Positions 63,857-64,000 of a DNA stretch of 64,000 nucleotides are shown here, piece after piece; positions within the stretch are counted from its first letter, which is position 1, and each line of letters opens with the position of its first letter. Source of the stretch: Bacterioplanoides sp. SCSIO 12839 (lineage in GTDB: Bacteria; Pseudomonadota; Gammaproteobacteria; Pseudomonadales; Oceanobacteraceae); NCBI RefSeq assembly GCF_024397975.1, contig NZ_CP073745.1, forward strand, positions 832,501 to 896,500, read 5' to 3'. Both the position numbers and the translations under genes were made by a program. The notes under the pieces are model-generated. The model searched no databases and was not told the origin of the DNA. It worked only from the letters and a program-made list of their open reading frames with translations.

Positions 63857-64000
63857 ATGCGCGTTCTGGGGCTTGAATCCTCCTGCGATGAAACCGGTAT
63901 TGCTTTGTACGACAGTGAGCGAGGCTTGCTGGCACACCGGGTTTATTCTCAGATCGCTGTTCACGCGGAATACGGCGGTGTGGTGCCTGAATTGGCATCG
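63857..64000 (+). CDS. tsaD: tRNA N6-adenosine threonylcarbamoyltransferase TsaD (5' part)
   Basis: The first 48 codons of tsaD, cut by the window edge. [19 protein letters not shown] is the ASKHA-type ATP-binding start, and [20 protein letters not shown] leads to the HxxxH metal motif outside the window. It makes t6A37 in ANN-reading tRNAs with TsaBCE. Divergent from rpsU, the common proteobacterial arrangement. Confidence 0.95.
   Translation, partial: MRVLGLESSCDETGIALYDSERGLLAHRVYSQIAVHAEYGGVVPELAS

Overview
The window looks like chromosome from a marine-type gammaproteobacterium, most plausibly an Oceanospirillales relative (Thalassolituus, Oceanobacter or Bacterioplanes-like). This is inferred from gene order and protein character, not from a search. 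Supporting signs are the glnD-map / rpsB-tsf-pyrH-frr-uppS-cdsA-dxr-rseP-bamA-skp-lpxD-fabZ-lpxA-lpxB-rnhB order, the rpsU-yqeY-dnaG-rpoD block with a CAU tRNA beside rpoD and tsaD divergent, a glnD/PII system, and three chemoreceptors.

Layout. 1-1222: the 3' third of a 23S rRNA, the 5S rRNA and the terminator of an rRNA operon. 1248-5256: a small accessory group with a 2OG-Fe(II) oxygenase, an orphan BMP-type (purine-nucleoside-like) binding protein, an unrecognised exported protein and a nucleoside deaminase. 5335-10332: an SrmB-like RNA helicase, then glnD and map. 10333-25240: the conserved translation / isoprenoid / outer-membrane / lipid A gene string, with an extended -10, GC-rich-discriminator promoter and a leader in front of rpsB. 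25288-29620: a PlsC-like acyltransferase, a HI0933-family flavoprotein and a NIT-domain chemoreceptor.

29635-38177: a MocR-type regulator divergent from a complete Nit1C-type cluster. The cluster holds nitB, the nitrilase nitC, the radical SAM nitD, the GNAT nitE, the AIR-synthase-like nitF, nitG, the flavin monooxygenase nitH and a Pnap_2097/LnmK-like gene. Nit1C has been linked to cyanide/nitrile nitrogen assimilation. In front of nitB I read a very good sigma-54 -24/-12 element directly preceded by a perfect 24-bp palindrome. 38253-41247: housekeeping genes (cytochrome b561, gloA, nth, a Tag-like glycosylase, a TlpA-like thioredoxin).

41266-51963: the least familiar part, a probable catabolic locus. 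It has two paralogous LysR regulators, an AraC regulator, a coniferyl-type aldehyde dehydrogenase, an Old-Yellow-Enzyme-family reductase in an operon with two tautomerase-like genes (one keeping most cis-CaaD catalytic residues), a sterol-desaturase/SRPBCC fusion and an acyl-CoA synthetase. Together these suggest hydroxylation, oxidation to an acid and CoA activation of an unidentified hydrophobic or unsaturated substrate.

52039-58576: two dCache-type chemoreceptors flanking argF and argD. 58584-63675: tRNA(CAU, probably Ile2), rpoD, dnaG, yqeY and rpsU on the minus strand, with the start of tsaD at the right edge. No CRISPR array, insertion sequence, prophage or integrase gene was seen.
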